A stretch of 64,000 nt of DNA, from contig QANZ01050970.1 of assembly GCA_003254925.1 (NCBI GenBank), positions 1 to 64,000 on the forward strand. The letters are read 5' to 3'. This document shows, piece by piece, positions 32,956 to 42,751 of this stretch. How positions within the stretch are numbered: the stretch's first letter is position 1; each line of letters begins with the position of its first letter. Below the pieces are notes generated by a model. That model worked only from the letters and a program-made list of their open reading frames with translations, did not search any database and was not told the DNA's origin. Made by a program: the position numbers and the translations under genes. The stretch comes from Chamaecrista fasciculata. Taxonomy: Eukaryota; Streptophyta; Magnoliopsida; Fabales; Fabaceae.

Positions 32956-33474
32956 GGTTCGAAAAGTGGTGACAAAAATCCTGAGTGGTTGACCTTCAAT
33001 GGGGAAGGATCCTCAGTATTGTTCAAAATTCCTCTAGTTATTGGTTGTGGCTTGAAAGGGATGACTTTGCACATTACTTATTCCCATTTTCTTGCCTATT
33101 TAACATCAATGCATCTCTTGAATGTGTTGATCATCAATCACACAAAGGCTACCATCCAGGTCCACAAGGAAGAGGCATTACTCTCTCCTTCGGTTGAAGA
33201 ACGAAAGGCCATGATATCTAATCTCGACCCTAATGATGAAGTGCAAGTTATTGTTGTTTTTGGACATGAATTTTCGGTGAAAAATACAACAGTGCATTTG
33301 GTATATGGTGAATTAGTTGGTGAAAATACTGAGTGTTCATTACCACTACACTATGATGATGCTGTTATTTCTAATCAAGAGGAAAATACTTGTACAAGTG
33401 CAACACAGATGAATTCTAAAAGGTGCCTATGCAAGGAAGAGGATGAGTCTTTAAAAAGGGCCAAAATAAGATGA
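32956..33474 (+). pseudogene. C-JID (post-LRR) exon of the TNL remnant
   Basis: After an acceptor (TTGTTTCAG|GGTTCG) it reads NPEWLTFNGEGSSVLFKIP, LKGMTLHITYS, VLIINHTKATIQVHKEEAL, VQVIVVFGHEFSVKNTTVH and LVYGE, then an acidic, basic tail to a stop at 33,472. This is the C-terminal jelly-roll/Ig-like domain that follows the LRRs in many TNLs and helps recognise effectors. This exon is open throughout and well preserved, in contrast to the rest of the gene. Confidence 0.8.
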
Positions 33475-33785
33475 AAGTGCAAAAGCATTGAATTTTTTGA
33501 GAGTTTGGTCATTTAAAATATTTTAACATCCCCCTACTTGTACCTTACAAACTGGTAGTAAGTTTTTTGTTTCTTTAATAAATACATATTCGAATAGTTA
33601 CAGATGTAGTTTTAGTTCATAGATTAAATGCAGTACAATATGCAACTTATGCCGTGTTCTCTTTAGTTGATTTGTTTGGTAATCAACTTATCCTATGATT
33701 ATTGGGATAAAATTGATCAACTCTTCTTTTACTTTCTTTCTTTATCCTTTTTTTCTTGTTTGTTATGTGAACAAAGAAAAAGTCA
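33475..33785. other. 3' flank of the TNL remnant
   Basis: AT-rich, no gene. Possible 3' untranslated sequence of the last TNL exon (AATAAATACA near 33,575 resembles a plant polyadenylation signal). Confidence 0.35.
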
Positions 33786-33940
33786 AAGGGTCATTTTGGT
33801 TCTAAATGTATGCTCTAATTGATCCTAGGGTCAAAGGGTCATTTATGTTTTAAAATGTTCAAATTGGTCCTAGATGTTGGCAAAATGTTTCATTTTGGTC
33901 TCAAACTATTGAATTTGGTCATATTTCTCTCGTCTTATAT
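33786..33940. repeat. Left arm of a family G fold-back
   Basis: Starts AGTCAAAGGGTCATTTTGGT and repeats the family G order up to GGTCATATTTCTCTCGTC, where the family C element at 33,946 begins. The right arm is not found after 34,820. Confidence 0.65.
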
Positions 33941-33945
33941 TTTTA

Positions 33946-34820
33946 GGGTAAATTACATTTTGGTACCCTGTGTTTTGACCCTATTTCACTTTGGTATCCT
34001 ATAGTTTGAAACCTGACACTTTGGTACCCTGTGGTATTCTCCATTAACACTTTGGTATCCTTTGGAGTTATTTTGTAATTTGGCAAAAGTACTAATTTCG
34101 TCCCCAAACTTTACACCAACTGTCAATTTCGTCCCCAAACTTTTTTTGTTGTCAACTTCATCCCCAAACTTTACACAAACTGTCAATTTCATCCCCAATC
34201 TTTTTTTGTTGTCAATTTCGTCCCTAAACTTTACATCAACTGTCAATTTTATCCCCGATCTTTCACATTTTCGTCAATTTTATCCTTTGACTAACTTTTT
34301 TTGATAAATTAACGACAAACTGCATCCTGTTTTTGAATCTAAGTTAGGATTTGAATTTCTTTTTCTATCAATTTTACATTATATATCGTTAGCCACATAG
34401 ATTTTGTCGTCAATATTTGGCTAAAGTAAGAGCAAAGGATAAAATTGACCAAAATGTGAAAGATTAGGGACGAAATTGACAGCAAAAAAATATTGGGGAC
34501 GAAATTGACAGCATGTGTAAAGTTTGAGGACGAAATTGACAGCAAAGAAAGATTGGGGACGAAATGAATACTTTTGCCTCGTAATTTTAACCATAACAAA
34601 TTTTGCAAAAATTACATATTGACCCCAAAAAATTTTCAAAAAATTACAAATAGGTCCCTGGATACATATTATCTAGGGACTAAAATGAAAACTTTAAAAA
34701 AAATTTGGGGTCAATATGTAATTTTTGAAAAATTTGTTATGGTTGAAGTTACAAAATAGCTCCAAAGGGTACCAAAGTATTAATAGAGAATACCATAGGG
34801 TACCAAAGTGTAATTTATTC
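33946..34820. mobile_element. Family C fold-back, split by a family D element
   Basis: The left part, 33,946-34,081 (GGGTAAATTACATTTTGGTA), and the right part, 34,579-34,820 (TCGTAATTTTAACCATAACA to AAAGTGTAATTTAT), align with the left and right parts of the intact copy at 10,128-10,526. The interruption falls in the phrase TTTTGTAATTTTAACC. Confidence 0.85.
34082..34578. mobile_element. Family D fold-back nested in family C
   Basis: Starts GGCAAAAGTACTAATTTCGT and ends AATGAATACTTTTGCC. It is flanked by TTGTAATTT (34,073-34,081) and TCGTAATTT (34,579-34,587), 8 of 9 alike. The arms contain extra internal copies of the TCGTCCCCAAACTTTACA unit compared with 27,662-28,009, so the arms vary in unit number. 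Confidence 0.88.
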
Positions 34821-34903
34821 TTTTTTTTTTTTTATGTAAATGAATGGTGAATTGAAAGGAAAAAAGGAAAGGAATATATGTTTAGGTGGTAGGTTTTGTC
34901 TGA

Positions 34904-35167
34904 TATATAAGAGAAGGCCTAATCTCTCTCTCTCTCTCTCTTTCTCTCTCTAGTCTCTACATTAATGCGTGGTCCGTCTTCCCTCCTCTTAATGCTCACC
35001 TCACCACTCACTCACTTTTCAGTTTTCACCTCTCTTTTCTTTCTCTCTCTCACTACATTCTACATACAAATACAAATACACCCCATTTCCTCTCTTCTTT
35101 CAATCCATTTTCAGTATTTCCTCATTTCAAGACACTAGCTTAGCTTTCCAAAAAGGCAAGTCTCTCT
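34904..35167 (+). promoter_or_regulatory. Promoter-like segment with TATA box and CT microsatellite leader
   Basis: TATATAA at 34,904-34,910 is followed by a (CT)n run (34,923-34,953) and a pyrimidine-rich leader, the common layout of a plant core promoter and 5' leader. The gene it would serve is not seen: an undetermined base at 35,168 marks a probable sequence join, and what follows is a GC-rich block of different character. Confidence 0.4.
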
Positions 35168-35192
35168 NTTTTGCTTCCGCTGCCTTAGGTGC

Positions 35193-35711
35193 CTAGGATT
35201 CCCAACACAACCTCTCCCCTTCGGCCGCCGACCCACACAGGTTGCCCGTCGGCTCGTCCATTACTCTGGCCGGCTTTTCCTCTGCACGGTCCGATAACTC
35301 CAACACCAACTTCTCCTCAATTGTTTCAGACATAATTACTGGATTATAAACAACTAGATCCCAACACCCCCTATACACGCTCTTTACCTCTCCAACCTGT
35401 GTTCGCACGCCCCTCGCGTTTCGCGTCCGCCCAGCTAACAGCTCTGTCGCCCTTCGCACAGCTTCGTCTAACGATCGGCGCACCACCTCTATATCTATTG
35501 AGCTACTCCCCTGTGTGGTCAAACTACTAACGCTACTTAGTTCTTCACCTTCTTTTAACTCCCTAAGGACCACCATGGTCTTTAACGCTCGTAAGAAAAA
35601 TTCAAAGCACAAGGGATTAGGATGTACCTGAAGCCATTGCACGCATCGGTTTAAGAATTTGAACGTTGAAATGAATTGTGGTGCTCGCCCTGATAATCTA
35701 TTGTTGCTCAC
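35193..35711 (-). CDS. Unrecognised open frame of 172 codons in a GC-rich block
   Basis: An uninterrupted minus-strand frame with normal-looking composition: a hydrophobic start (FLNRCVQWLQVHPNPL), then Ser/Glu/Arg-rich helical stretches (VVRRSLDEAVRRATELLAG). No signal peptide, transmembrane segment or known domain was recognised. The block is much more GC-rich than its surroundings, which makes long frames by chance more likely, and the frame ends next to a single-N scar. It could be part of a retroelement gag-like or leader region, or noncoding. Confidence 0.3.
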   Translation of the reverse strand: MSNNRLSGRAPQFISTFKFLNRCVQWLQVHPNPLCFEFFLRALKTMVVLRELKEGEELSSVSSLTTQGSSSIDIEVVRRSLDEAVRRATELLAGRTRNARGVRTQVGEVKSVYRGCWDLVVYNPVIMSETIEEKLVLELSDRAEEKPARVMDEPTGNLCGSAAEGERLCWES

Positions 35712-36539
35712 TCACTTCACAACCTACCAAAAAGAAAAAGCACAAGTGTCATCACATGGCCAATCATTCCCACACAGACCGACCGCCAGCCCTACCCATC
35801 CACCCAGATGGGGCTACCGGTCCCGTATGCCCACCCCCTGATCAAGCCCAGAACTCTTCGAGTTCACACTCATGAACACTCATGACCTTGATGAACACTA
35901 GCCAGCAGTTCGCGATCGCAAAACCCAGAACTCTTACTTTCAAACCCAGAAACACATACACATTCATACACACCCGTGAACGCGGCGAACACACGACCAG
36001 AAAACCCAGATCCCCCATCAACATCCATGAACATTCATGACTGACGCAAAAACCAACCCAGAAAACCCAGGTTCATCAAGAACACTTACGAACACTTATA
36101 ACACACGGCCAACACAAACCTCGAAGCCTTATACCCACTAAGTCCGAGCCCAGAAACATTTTTCCTTTTTCAAAACCCCAACCCATTTTCACTAAGTCTC
36201 GTGACGAAATCACCCACAACCTAACAGTCAATCGCGAAACACAGACACCTGCGAACTTCAAACCCGCAACAATGCGTATCCCCCCCAACTCTATCTTCCC
36301 TCTCACAATCACAGATATATCTCACAAACCCTAACGCAGGCAGCTAATACACAAAGTCACGAGAAATTACTTATCGAGAAACGTTGAACTCGGACCGATT
36401 CTCGCTCACAATCACCGTGCTTTAAATCTGGCGGCAGTTACACGATTCTGGAGATTTAACTCGGTGGTTTTCTCTCTTCTCTCTCCTGAGTTCTTGAATG
36501 CACAATGAAAAGTGTGGGAAACGCTTCTTTTGGCCCTTA
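35712..36539. other. GC-rich noncoding block with repeated GAACACTCATGA-like phrases
   Basis: Short phrases such as GAACACTCATGA, GAACACTTACGA and AAACCCAGAA recur many times. No protein domain seen on either strand. On the minus strand the right end (36,420-36,540) resembles a leader or promoter-proximal sequence. This may be the internal noncoding part of a large retroelement derivative. Confidence 0.4.
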
Positions 36540-37410
36540 AAATTTTTGGCCTCCCGGGTAGCGACACGTGTCTGTGACAAGACAGCGCTACCTACCACAT
36601 GGCCGCCCGCCATGGCCACCTCGACTTTCCATATTCCCATGGCAACCCACCATTCCTAATGCTCCCTCTACGCGGGGACAAGTACTCCTGTACATTTTGG
36701 GCGCTCGCCTAAAGAGCATACATGGCCCAGGCATTGGTTCCATTGCATGCGCTCCAAACCTATCACCCCGCGCGCCTTGAGAAATGGTACGACGAACGCG
36801 CTTGTTGACTTCTTTATGGAGGGACTTGTGATACATCACTATTTGGGCGTACGCCTCAATGGCCCTCGATCCGGGCCCTTTCTCCCCTCCACAACTGGCA
36901 AGGCACACTCGAGCCAATCGAGTGCCCTCTGCACACTTAGGGGCGGTCGTGATCCATCCAGGGTCATGGCACGCGCCCCCATATTAACACTCAATCACCC
37001 ACGACTGCCTTGTTCCGCAATCCTCGCTGGAGGAGATTGTGGGCCACGGACTTAGTCATACCCACGTTCTCCAGTCGCCTGGCGCCCGCCCAGTAACACG
37101 ACACGCAATCACCCACGATTGCCTTGTCCCGCAAAACTCAGTCTCCACCACCCCCGCTGGTGGAGATCGTGCTCAGCTACGTGGTGTGCCCTGCATGCTA
37201 GCCACCACTCTCTCCCTGCTCTATAAATAGAGCTCAACCCAGCAGACTAAGGTTAGCTACTTCTCACCTTTCAGAATTCTCTTGCTCTCATATCTCTCAT
37301 ACACTAACTTGAGCGTCGGAGTATTCTTTGCAGGGCCTCCCTGTGAAGTTCTTGTAGATACTTGGACGATCCAATTGCTCTTGCAACCCTCATTTGTTGA
37401 ACTAGGTAAG
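36540..37410 (+). mobile_element. Probable retrotransposon LTR (Ty3-gypsy-like), GC-rich
   Basis: Has a clear TATA box (CTATAAATAGAG, 37,221-37,232) and about 80 bases later the phrase AACTTGAGCGTCGGAGT, followed by TTTGCAGGG. As far as I recall, this phrase is widespread at the start of transcripts in plant gypsy LTRs. Composition is GC-rich compared with the flanks, where AT-rich DNA begins at about 37,430. No second LTR and no target duplication could be recognised. Confidence 0.5.
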
Positions 37411-37985
37411 TTTGTCCATTTTCTAGTTTATCAGAAGATAACGTTAATATTTTAACATTAAATAACCTTCTTAACAACGTATTAATTTTACATTTTTTTT
37501 CAAAAGAAGAATATTCTTTAAATTAAATATTAGGATTTTATAACTTTTCTTCTCAAACTAAATGTACTTCTTCTTATGATTAAAGTTAGCTCCGAGTTTT
37601 ATATTTTTTTATATAAAAATTCTACATGTATATGTTTTGTCAATTAGTTTAATGCAAGACTTTATAAAACTTCATTTACTAAATCTTATTTTATCTATAA
37701 TGACCTACATATTTATTAAATCTTATTTTATCTGAAAAGAATATATATATATATAAGATTAAGATTAGTAAGTTGTTGAGTTTTCAATTCTTAAATATTA
37801 ACATAATGTTATTGTCAACTAAAGATGTTCCGTTTAATAAATTAATAATGTTAAATGTTAGGAAATTTTTAATTGATTTTTTAAAATAAAGGACTCAAGT
37901 AAAACTAATGAAACTTAAATGACGAAAATGAAAACTGGTTGTTCTCTCAATTTTTTTCACCAGTTTATATTTAGTATATTTATAT
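37411..37985. other. AT-rich stretch without recognised features
   Basis: Low-complexity AT-rich DNA with a short (TA)n run near 37,745. No open frame or repeat family identified. Confidence 0.4.
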
Positions 37986-38452
37986 GGGAAAAATGCAACA
38001 AGACCCCTTAAATTTTGGGTCATTTGGAAGTAGGTTCTTAAACTTTTAATTTTGAAAATTAGATCCTTAAACTTTGAAGATTTGGGAATTAGATCCTTAC
38101 ACTCATTTTTTCATTAACGGTGTTAATTGTTATCAAGTCATACTTTCAAGTATTGAATTAAAATTCAGAAAATCTTTTTGATATTACGATTTCTTTTACT
38201 TCTTGATTAAATAATATGTTATGTCATGAATTATCTTTCTTAATTTTATTCTTTTAAATATTATCAATCTTATCAGGATTGATGAGATGGAAAAATAAAA
38301 ATAACACATATAACTATAACATGACAATAATTGATAACTTTAGTGAAAAAATAGATCAAAGGATCTTATTCCTAAACCTTCAAAGTTTAAGAATTTAATT
38401 TCCAAAATTGAAAGTTGAGGACCTACCAAATGATTCAAAATTCATTTTTCCC
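37986..38452. mobile_element. Fold-back element, family J, with perfect 9-bp duplication
   Basis: Starts GGGAAAAATGCAACAAGACC and ends AAAATTCATTTTTCCC. The arms hold TTAGATCCTTAAACTTTGAAG and complementary phrases (TTCAAAGTTTAAGAATTTAA). It is flanked by TATTTATAT at 37,977-37,985 and 38,453-38,461, 9 of 9. Confidence 0.87.
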
Positions 38453-38520
38453 TATTTATATTATAGTTTACTTTTGTCCAACAATTACCCTTAAATTTCA
38501 CACCTTTTGTAAAACAATTT

Positions 38521-38640
38521 TGGTAAAAGCACTAATTTCGTGTCCAAATTTCATGTCAATTGTCAATTTCGTCCACAATGTTTCACATTACAGTCAATTT
38601 TATCATTTGCTTTTACTTTAGCCAAATACTAGAATCACAC
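38521..38640. repeat. Half of a family D fold-back
   Basis: Starts GGTAAAAGCACTAATTTCGT and follows the family D left arm to AGTCAATTTTATCATTTGC. Then it breaks off (CTTTTACTTTAGCCAAATAC). No right arm. Confidence 0.65.
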
Positions 38641-38894
38641 CCGTGTGTTGCACGAGTTTTTCTGATTTGTTCCACATAAATAGTTGAATTTAATAAATGA
38701 GGAAATAACAAAAGTTGAAGATTCTAAGATTAGAGAAACCATATTAATAACATTCAATATTGTTTGACAAAAGAGAAGTTGTCTAGAGTAAATACTTAAG
38801 TAGTCGGTCATGTATTGTAGACATGATTAATTACAAACCAAGAGATATCAGTTGCTATCAAAAGAGCAAAAATATTAAACTAAGGTTGCTGATA
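38641..38894. other. Unassigned stretch before the truncated LTR
   Basis: No gene. Contains CACACCCGTGTGTTGCACGA, a phrase I associate loosely with plant repeats, but could not place. Confidence 0.3.
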
Positions 38895-39324
38895 GTTGAC
38901 AACTACAACGCCGGAATAGTCAAGACCAAAGTTTGACAACTACAACGCCGGAATAGTCAAGACCTCAGGTCTAAGGCATCGTGACAGGTGTACAGAAGAG
39001 ACTAGCTAATGACTAAACCCATGCAGGACTCTCCGGGTCAGTCCAGCAACTTGTAACCCCTTACTCATTGCACCATGACTCTCGTAAAGCATCTAGTGCA
39101 TGTATCTCCATACACCGAGGTCATGCTGGTCTTAGTTCATTCTCGCTCCCACGAGAATAATCGACCAGGGACGGATTTAGATTAATTATCTCATAATTAA
39201 TCAAGGACGCTATCATAGTAAACATGCTAATAATATGATAACAACATAATTTATCTCCATAAATTAATCAATATGTTCAAAACATATACATAAAATGATT
39301 GGCCCTAGGGCACAATCTCCAACA
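38895..39324 (-). mobile_element. Truncated LTR of a Ty1-copia element
   Basis: Shares its sequence with the right 410 bases of the solo LTR at 57,464-59,590 (GGTCTAAGGC, AGCATCTAGTGCATGTATCT, ATGATTGGCCCTAGGGCAC) and ends CAACA at 39,324. On the minus strand it follows the polypurine-like AGTGCAAGTGGGAGTC (39,325-39,340), so it is the 3' LTR of the pol remnant to its right. The far part of the LTR is missing, and its broken edge carries a tandem duplication of about 36 bases (TTGACAACTACAACGCCGGA twice). Confidence 0.88.
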
Positions 39325-41215
39325 GACTCCCACTTGCACTAGGTACAATCATTAATCAAACTGTTCCTACACTAGGAACATCCATTAATGTGTCTAATCT
39401 CCATTGACATTACATGGCTTTCATGTAAGACCCGTGCTAGGGGCTTCGTAAGAGGATCGACAACTTTATCCTCGAATGCTACTTTACATATCTTGACATC
39501 ACCATCTCAAGGTGATAACGTCTGAGTATATATCACTGTCGGAACGTCAGTGGGGACCCAGTCCCATTTGGTGTCTTTCCTGTCTCCACAGGGTGACCAC
39601 CAAGATTACTTCAGACACTAGTTTTACGGTCCGCGTCTCCACGCGACCAACCCTACGTTGTAGAATCAGCAATCGTGCTCTGCTTGGAACCTTTCCAACT
39701 CACGATGCCACCGTTCAGGAGAAACACGTATCCATACTGCGATTTAAATTCATCTTGGTAGGTTTGGAAAACGGGCACCTGTGTAACCAATTACACATCA
39801 GTTCCACCATAAACCAAGAATTCATCCTTAGTTCTTCTTAAGTACTTAAGGATGTTTATGACAGCGGTCCAATGATCCTCACCAGGGTCTTGTTGGAACC
39901 GGCTCGTCATGCTCAGGGCAAACGACACATCGGGTCGAGTACACAGCATGGCATACATGATGGATCCTATTGCCGAAGCATAAGGGATGCCACTCATGCG
40001 CCCTCGCTCAACAAGTGTCTTGGGACACTGTTTCTTGCTCAGGGTCAATCCATGATTCATCGGTATGAATCCCTTCTTGGAATCTTGCATACTGAACCTC
40101 TTCAGTACCTTATCCAAGTATGTACTCTGACTCAATCCAAGAAGCCTACGAGATCTATCTCTATAGATCTTGATGCCTAGAATATAGGCAGCTTCTCCTA
40201 AGTCCTTCATTGAGAATGATTTTCCCAACCAAGATTTCACAATCTCTAAGGTTGGAATATCATTTCCAATGAGCAATATGTCATCGACATATAGCACCAA
40301 GAACACAATTGTGCTCCCACTAACCTTCTTGTAAACACAAGGTTCATCTTCGTTTTGTGAGAAGCCAAACTCTTTAACTACCTCATCAAAACGATGATTC
40401 CAACTCCGGGATGCTTGCTTCAATCCATAAATGGATCTCTGAAGCTTGCATACCTTCTCTGGTTCCTCTGGACATACAAACCCCTCAGGTTGTGTCATGT
40501 ACACATCCTCGAGCAGCCTTCCGTTAAGGAACGCTGTTTTGACATCCATCTGCCATATCTCATAGTCATAATATGCGGCTATGGCAAGGAGGATCCTAAT
40601 GGACTTGGCCATTGCAACGGGCGAAAACGTTTCGTCATAGTCTATACCATGACGTTGCGTAAATCCCTTCGCAACTAGCCTCGCCTTGAAGATGCTGACA
40701 TTGCCATCCATATCTGTTTTCTCTTTGAAAACCCACTTGCACCCTACGGGTTTTACCCCTTCGGGTGGAGCGACCAAGGTCCATACCTTGTTGTCGAACA
40801 TAGATTGCATTTCAGCCTTCATGGCTTCAACCCATTTCTCAGAGTTGGGATCTACGATGGCCTCTTGATAGGTGGTGGGTTCACCACGCTCCATGAGCAA
40901 CACATCTTTGTTTTCAGTCACGAGAAATCCGTAATATCTCTCTGGCTGAAAACGTGTCCTATCAGACCTTCGTGGTTCTTGTGTCACTGGAGGAGCTTCC
41001 ATAACATCTTGTGGATCTTTTCCAGTTTCCGTTTGCGCCTCTGAAGTGTCTTGTGGAACTTGAACTTCTTCAAGCTCTATCTTACTCCCACAGTTTCTTT
41101 TGGAAACAATATCCCTTTCTAGACATAATACCCCCTCGTTTCCTTGGGGTATCCCACAAATAAGCACTTGAGGGATTTGGGAGATAGTTTATCGTTAGGC
41201 TGTTGCTTAACTAAA
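39325..41215 (-). mobile_element. Ty1-copia remnant, copy 1 (3' half of pol plus 3' LTR)
   Basis: Covers reverse transcriptase, a decayed RNase H region (39,340-39,790, with stops and frameshifts) and the polypurine tract next to the LTR. It ends at 41,215, where the second copy starts abruptly in the phrase TTCCTACACTAGGAACATCC. No 5' LTR, gag or integrase core seen. Confidence 0.85.
39791..41167 (-). pseudogene. Copia reverse transcriptase (458-codon open part of pol)
   Basis: From the integrase tail (RRSDRTRFQPERYYGF) it reads through the full RVT_2 domain: WVEAMKAEMQSMFDNKVW, GCKWVFKEKTDMDGN, FKARLVAKGFTQRHGIDYDE, MDVKTAFLNGRLLEDVYM, IYGLKQASRSW, the catalytic LYVDDILLIGND, AYILGIKIYRDRS, and the start of RNase H (RPDVSFALSMTSRF, YLRRTKDEFLVYGGTD). 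The frame breaks there. The YVDD catalytic centre is intact. RT copies element RNA in the cytoplasmic particle. The lost gag, integrase core and 5' LTR make it a relic. Confidence 0.92.
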
Positions 41216-42080
41216 ACTTCCTACACTAGGAACATCCATTAATGTGTTTAATCTCCATCGGCATTACATGACGTTCATGTAAGACCCGTGCTAGGGGCTT
41301 CGTAAAAGGATTGGCAACTTTATCCTCGAATGCTACTTTTCATATCTTGACATCACCATCTCAAGGTGATAACGTCTGAGTATATATCACTGTCGAAACA
41401 TCAGTGGGGACCTAGTCCCATTTGGTGTCTTTCCTGTCTCCACAGGGTGACCACCAAAATACCTCAGACACTAGTTTTATGGTCCGCGTCTCCACGCAAC
41501 CAACGCTTCATTGTAGAATCAGCAATCGTGCTCTGCTTGGAACCTTTCCAACTCACGATGTCACCATTCAGGAGAAAACACGTATTCAGACTGCGATTTA
41601 AAACATCTTGGTCGGTTTGGAAAACGGGCACCTGTGTAACCTTATTACACATCTGTTCCACCATAAACCAAGAATTCATCCTTAGTTCTTCTCAAGTACT
41701 TTAAGGATGTTTGAGACTGCGGTCCAATGATCCTCACCAGGGTCTTGTTGGAACCAGCAAGTTATGCTCAGGGCAAACGACACATCTAGTCAAGTACACA
41801 GCATGGCATGCATGATGGATCCTATTGCCGAAGCATAAGGGATACCACTCATGCGCCCTCGCTCAACAAGTGTCTTGGGACACTGTTTCTTGCTCAGGGT
41901 CAAGCCATGATTCATCGGAATGAATCCCTTCTTGGAATCTTGCATACTGAACCTCTTCAGTACCTCATCCAAGTATGTACTCTGACTTAACCTAAGAAGC
42001 CTTCGAGATCTATCTCTATAGATCTTGATGCCTAGAATATAGGAAGCTTCTCCTAAGTCCTTCATTGAGAATGATTTTCC
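41216..42080 (-). mobile_element. Ty1-copia remnant, copy 2, cut by the assembly gap
   Basis: Repeats the order of copy 1 from its polypurine-proximal part (ACTAGGAACATCCATTAATG) through the RNase H and C-terminal RT codons (KDLGEASYILGIKIYRDRS, IPYASAIGSIMHAMLCT at 41,790-42,065, with a stop where copy 1 continues TRPD). It differs from copy 1 by scattered substitutions and small indels. Copy 2 has no LTR at its 3' end. It runs into undetermined bases at 42,081. Confidence 0.88.
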
Positions 42081-42317
42081 NNNNNNNNNNNNNNNNNNNN
42101 NNNNNNNNNNNNNNNNNNNNNNNNNNNNNNNNNNNNNNNNNNNNNNNNNNNNNNNNNNNNNNNNNNNNNNNNNNNNNNNNNNNNNNNNNNNNNNNNNNNN
42201 NNNNNNNNNNNNNNNNNNNNNNNNNNNNNNNNNNNNNNNNNNNNNNNNNNNNNNNNNNNNNNNNNNNNNNNNNNNNNNNNNNNNNNNNNNNNNNNNNNNN
42301 NNNNNNNNNNNNNNNNN
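42081..42317. other. Assembly gap (237 undetermined bases)
   Basis: A run of N. The sequence on its left is Copia pol and on its right a microsatellite, so the true gap size and content are unknown. Confidence 0.99.
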
Positions 42318-42420
42318 ATATATATATATAAATAAGAGTGTGTGTAGGGTGTGTGAAAGAGAGAGAGAGGTGTATGTGTGTGTGAGAGAGAGAGAAAGAG
42401 AAAAAATGTGAGTGGAAAAG
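42318..42420. repeat. Microsatellite cluster (TA, GT, GA)
   Basis: ATATATATATATAAATAAGA, then GTGTGTG and GAGAGAGAGAG tracts. Probably why the assembly broke here. Confidence 0.85.
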
Positions 42421-42607
42421 ATAAAAAAATAATGAGAAATGATAGATAGAGAGAGAAAATTATAAGTGTAATAAATGAGGGTATGTAAAATTACTATTTT
42501 GTCTAGTTCTCTTTTTTATATTTGTATTAAAGTGTAGGTAAATATAGGTATATGAATAGGGGTAGATTAGTAAATGTAAAAGAAAATTGGATGGGATTAT
42601 GATTTGG

Positions 42608-42646
42608 ATGAGATGAGATGAGATGAGATGAGATGAGATGAGATGG
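42608..42646. repeat. (GAGAT)n minisatellite, about 7-8 units
   Basis: Pentamer GAGAT repeated in tandem inside a G/A-rich part of a probable Tourist-type element. Confidence 0.9.
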
Positions 42647-42729
42647 AGAGTTCAATAAAAATCAAATCCAGTACTGTTCATCCAATCCTAGAATGAGATG
42701 AGATTGGATTAGGATTGGATTAGGAAATT

Positions 42730-42751
42730 GGGGCTCCCAAACAGACCCTTA
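42730..42751. mobile_element. Tourist/PIF-Harbinger-type end
   Basis: On the minus strand reads TTAAGGGTCTGTTTGGGAGCC, the classic end of Tourist-like MITEs with a TTA/TAA target. The other end would be to the left, possibly within the gap. A similar end, TTAGGGTCCGTTTGGTAGT (minus strand), stands at 45,191-45,209. Confidence 0.55.

Noticed and set aside
27769..34639. Frames with repeated PNFTSVVNFVPNLF-like units (27,769; 33,986-34,639)
   Set aside because: They arise from family D arm units; the peptide repeat mirrors the DNA repeat.
36588..37055. Overlapping frames of about 100 codons on both strands in the GC-rich block
   Set aside because: Frames on both strands at once are expected from GC-rich DNA; no domain, and the region looks like an LTR with TATA box.
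41216..42080. Second Copia copy as an assembly duplication of the first
   Set aside because: Scattered substitutions and indels throughout separate the copies, and the junction is not at a contig mark.
42065..42331. An 88-codon frame
   Set aside because: It consists almost only of undetermined bases.
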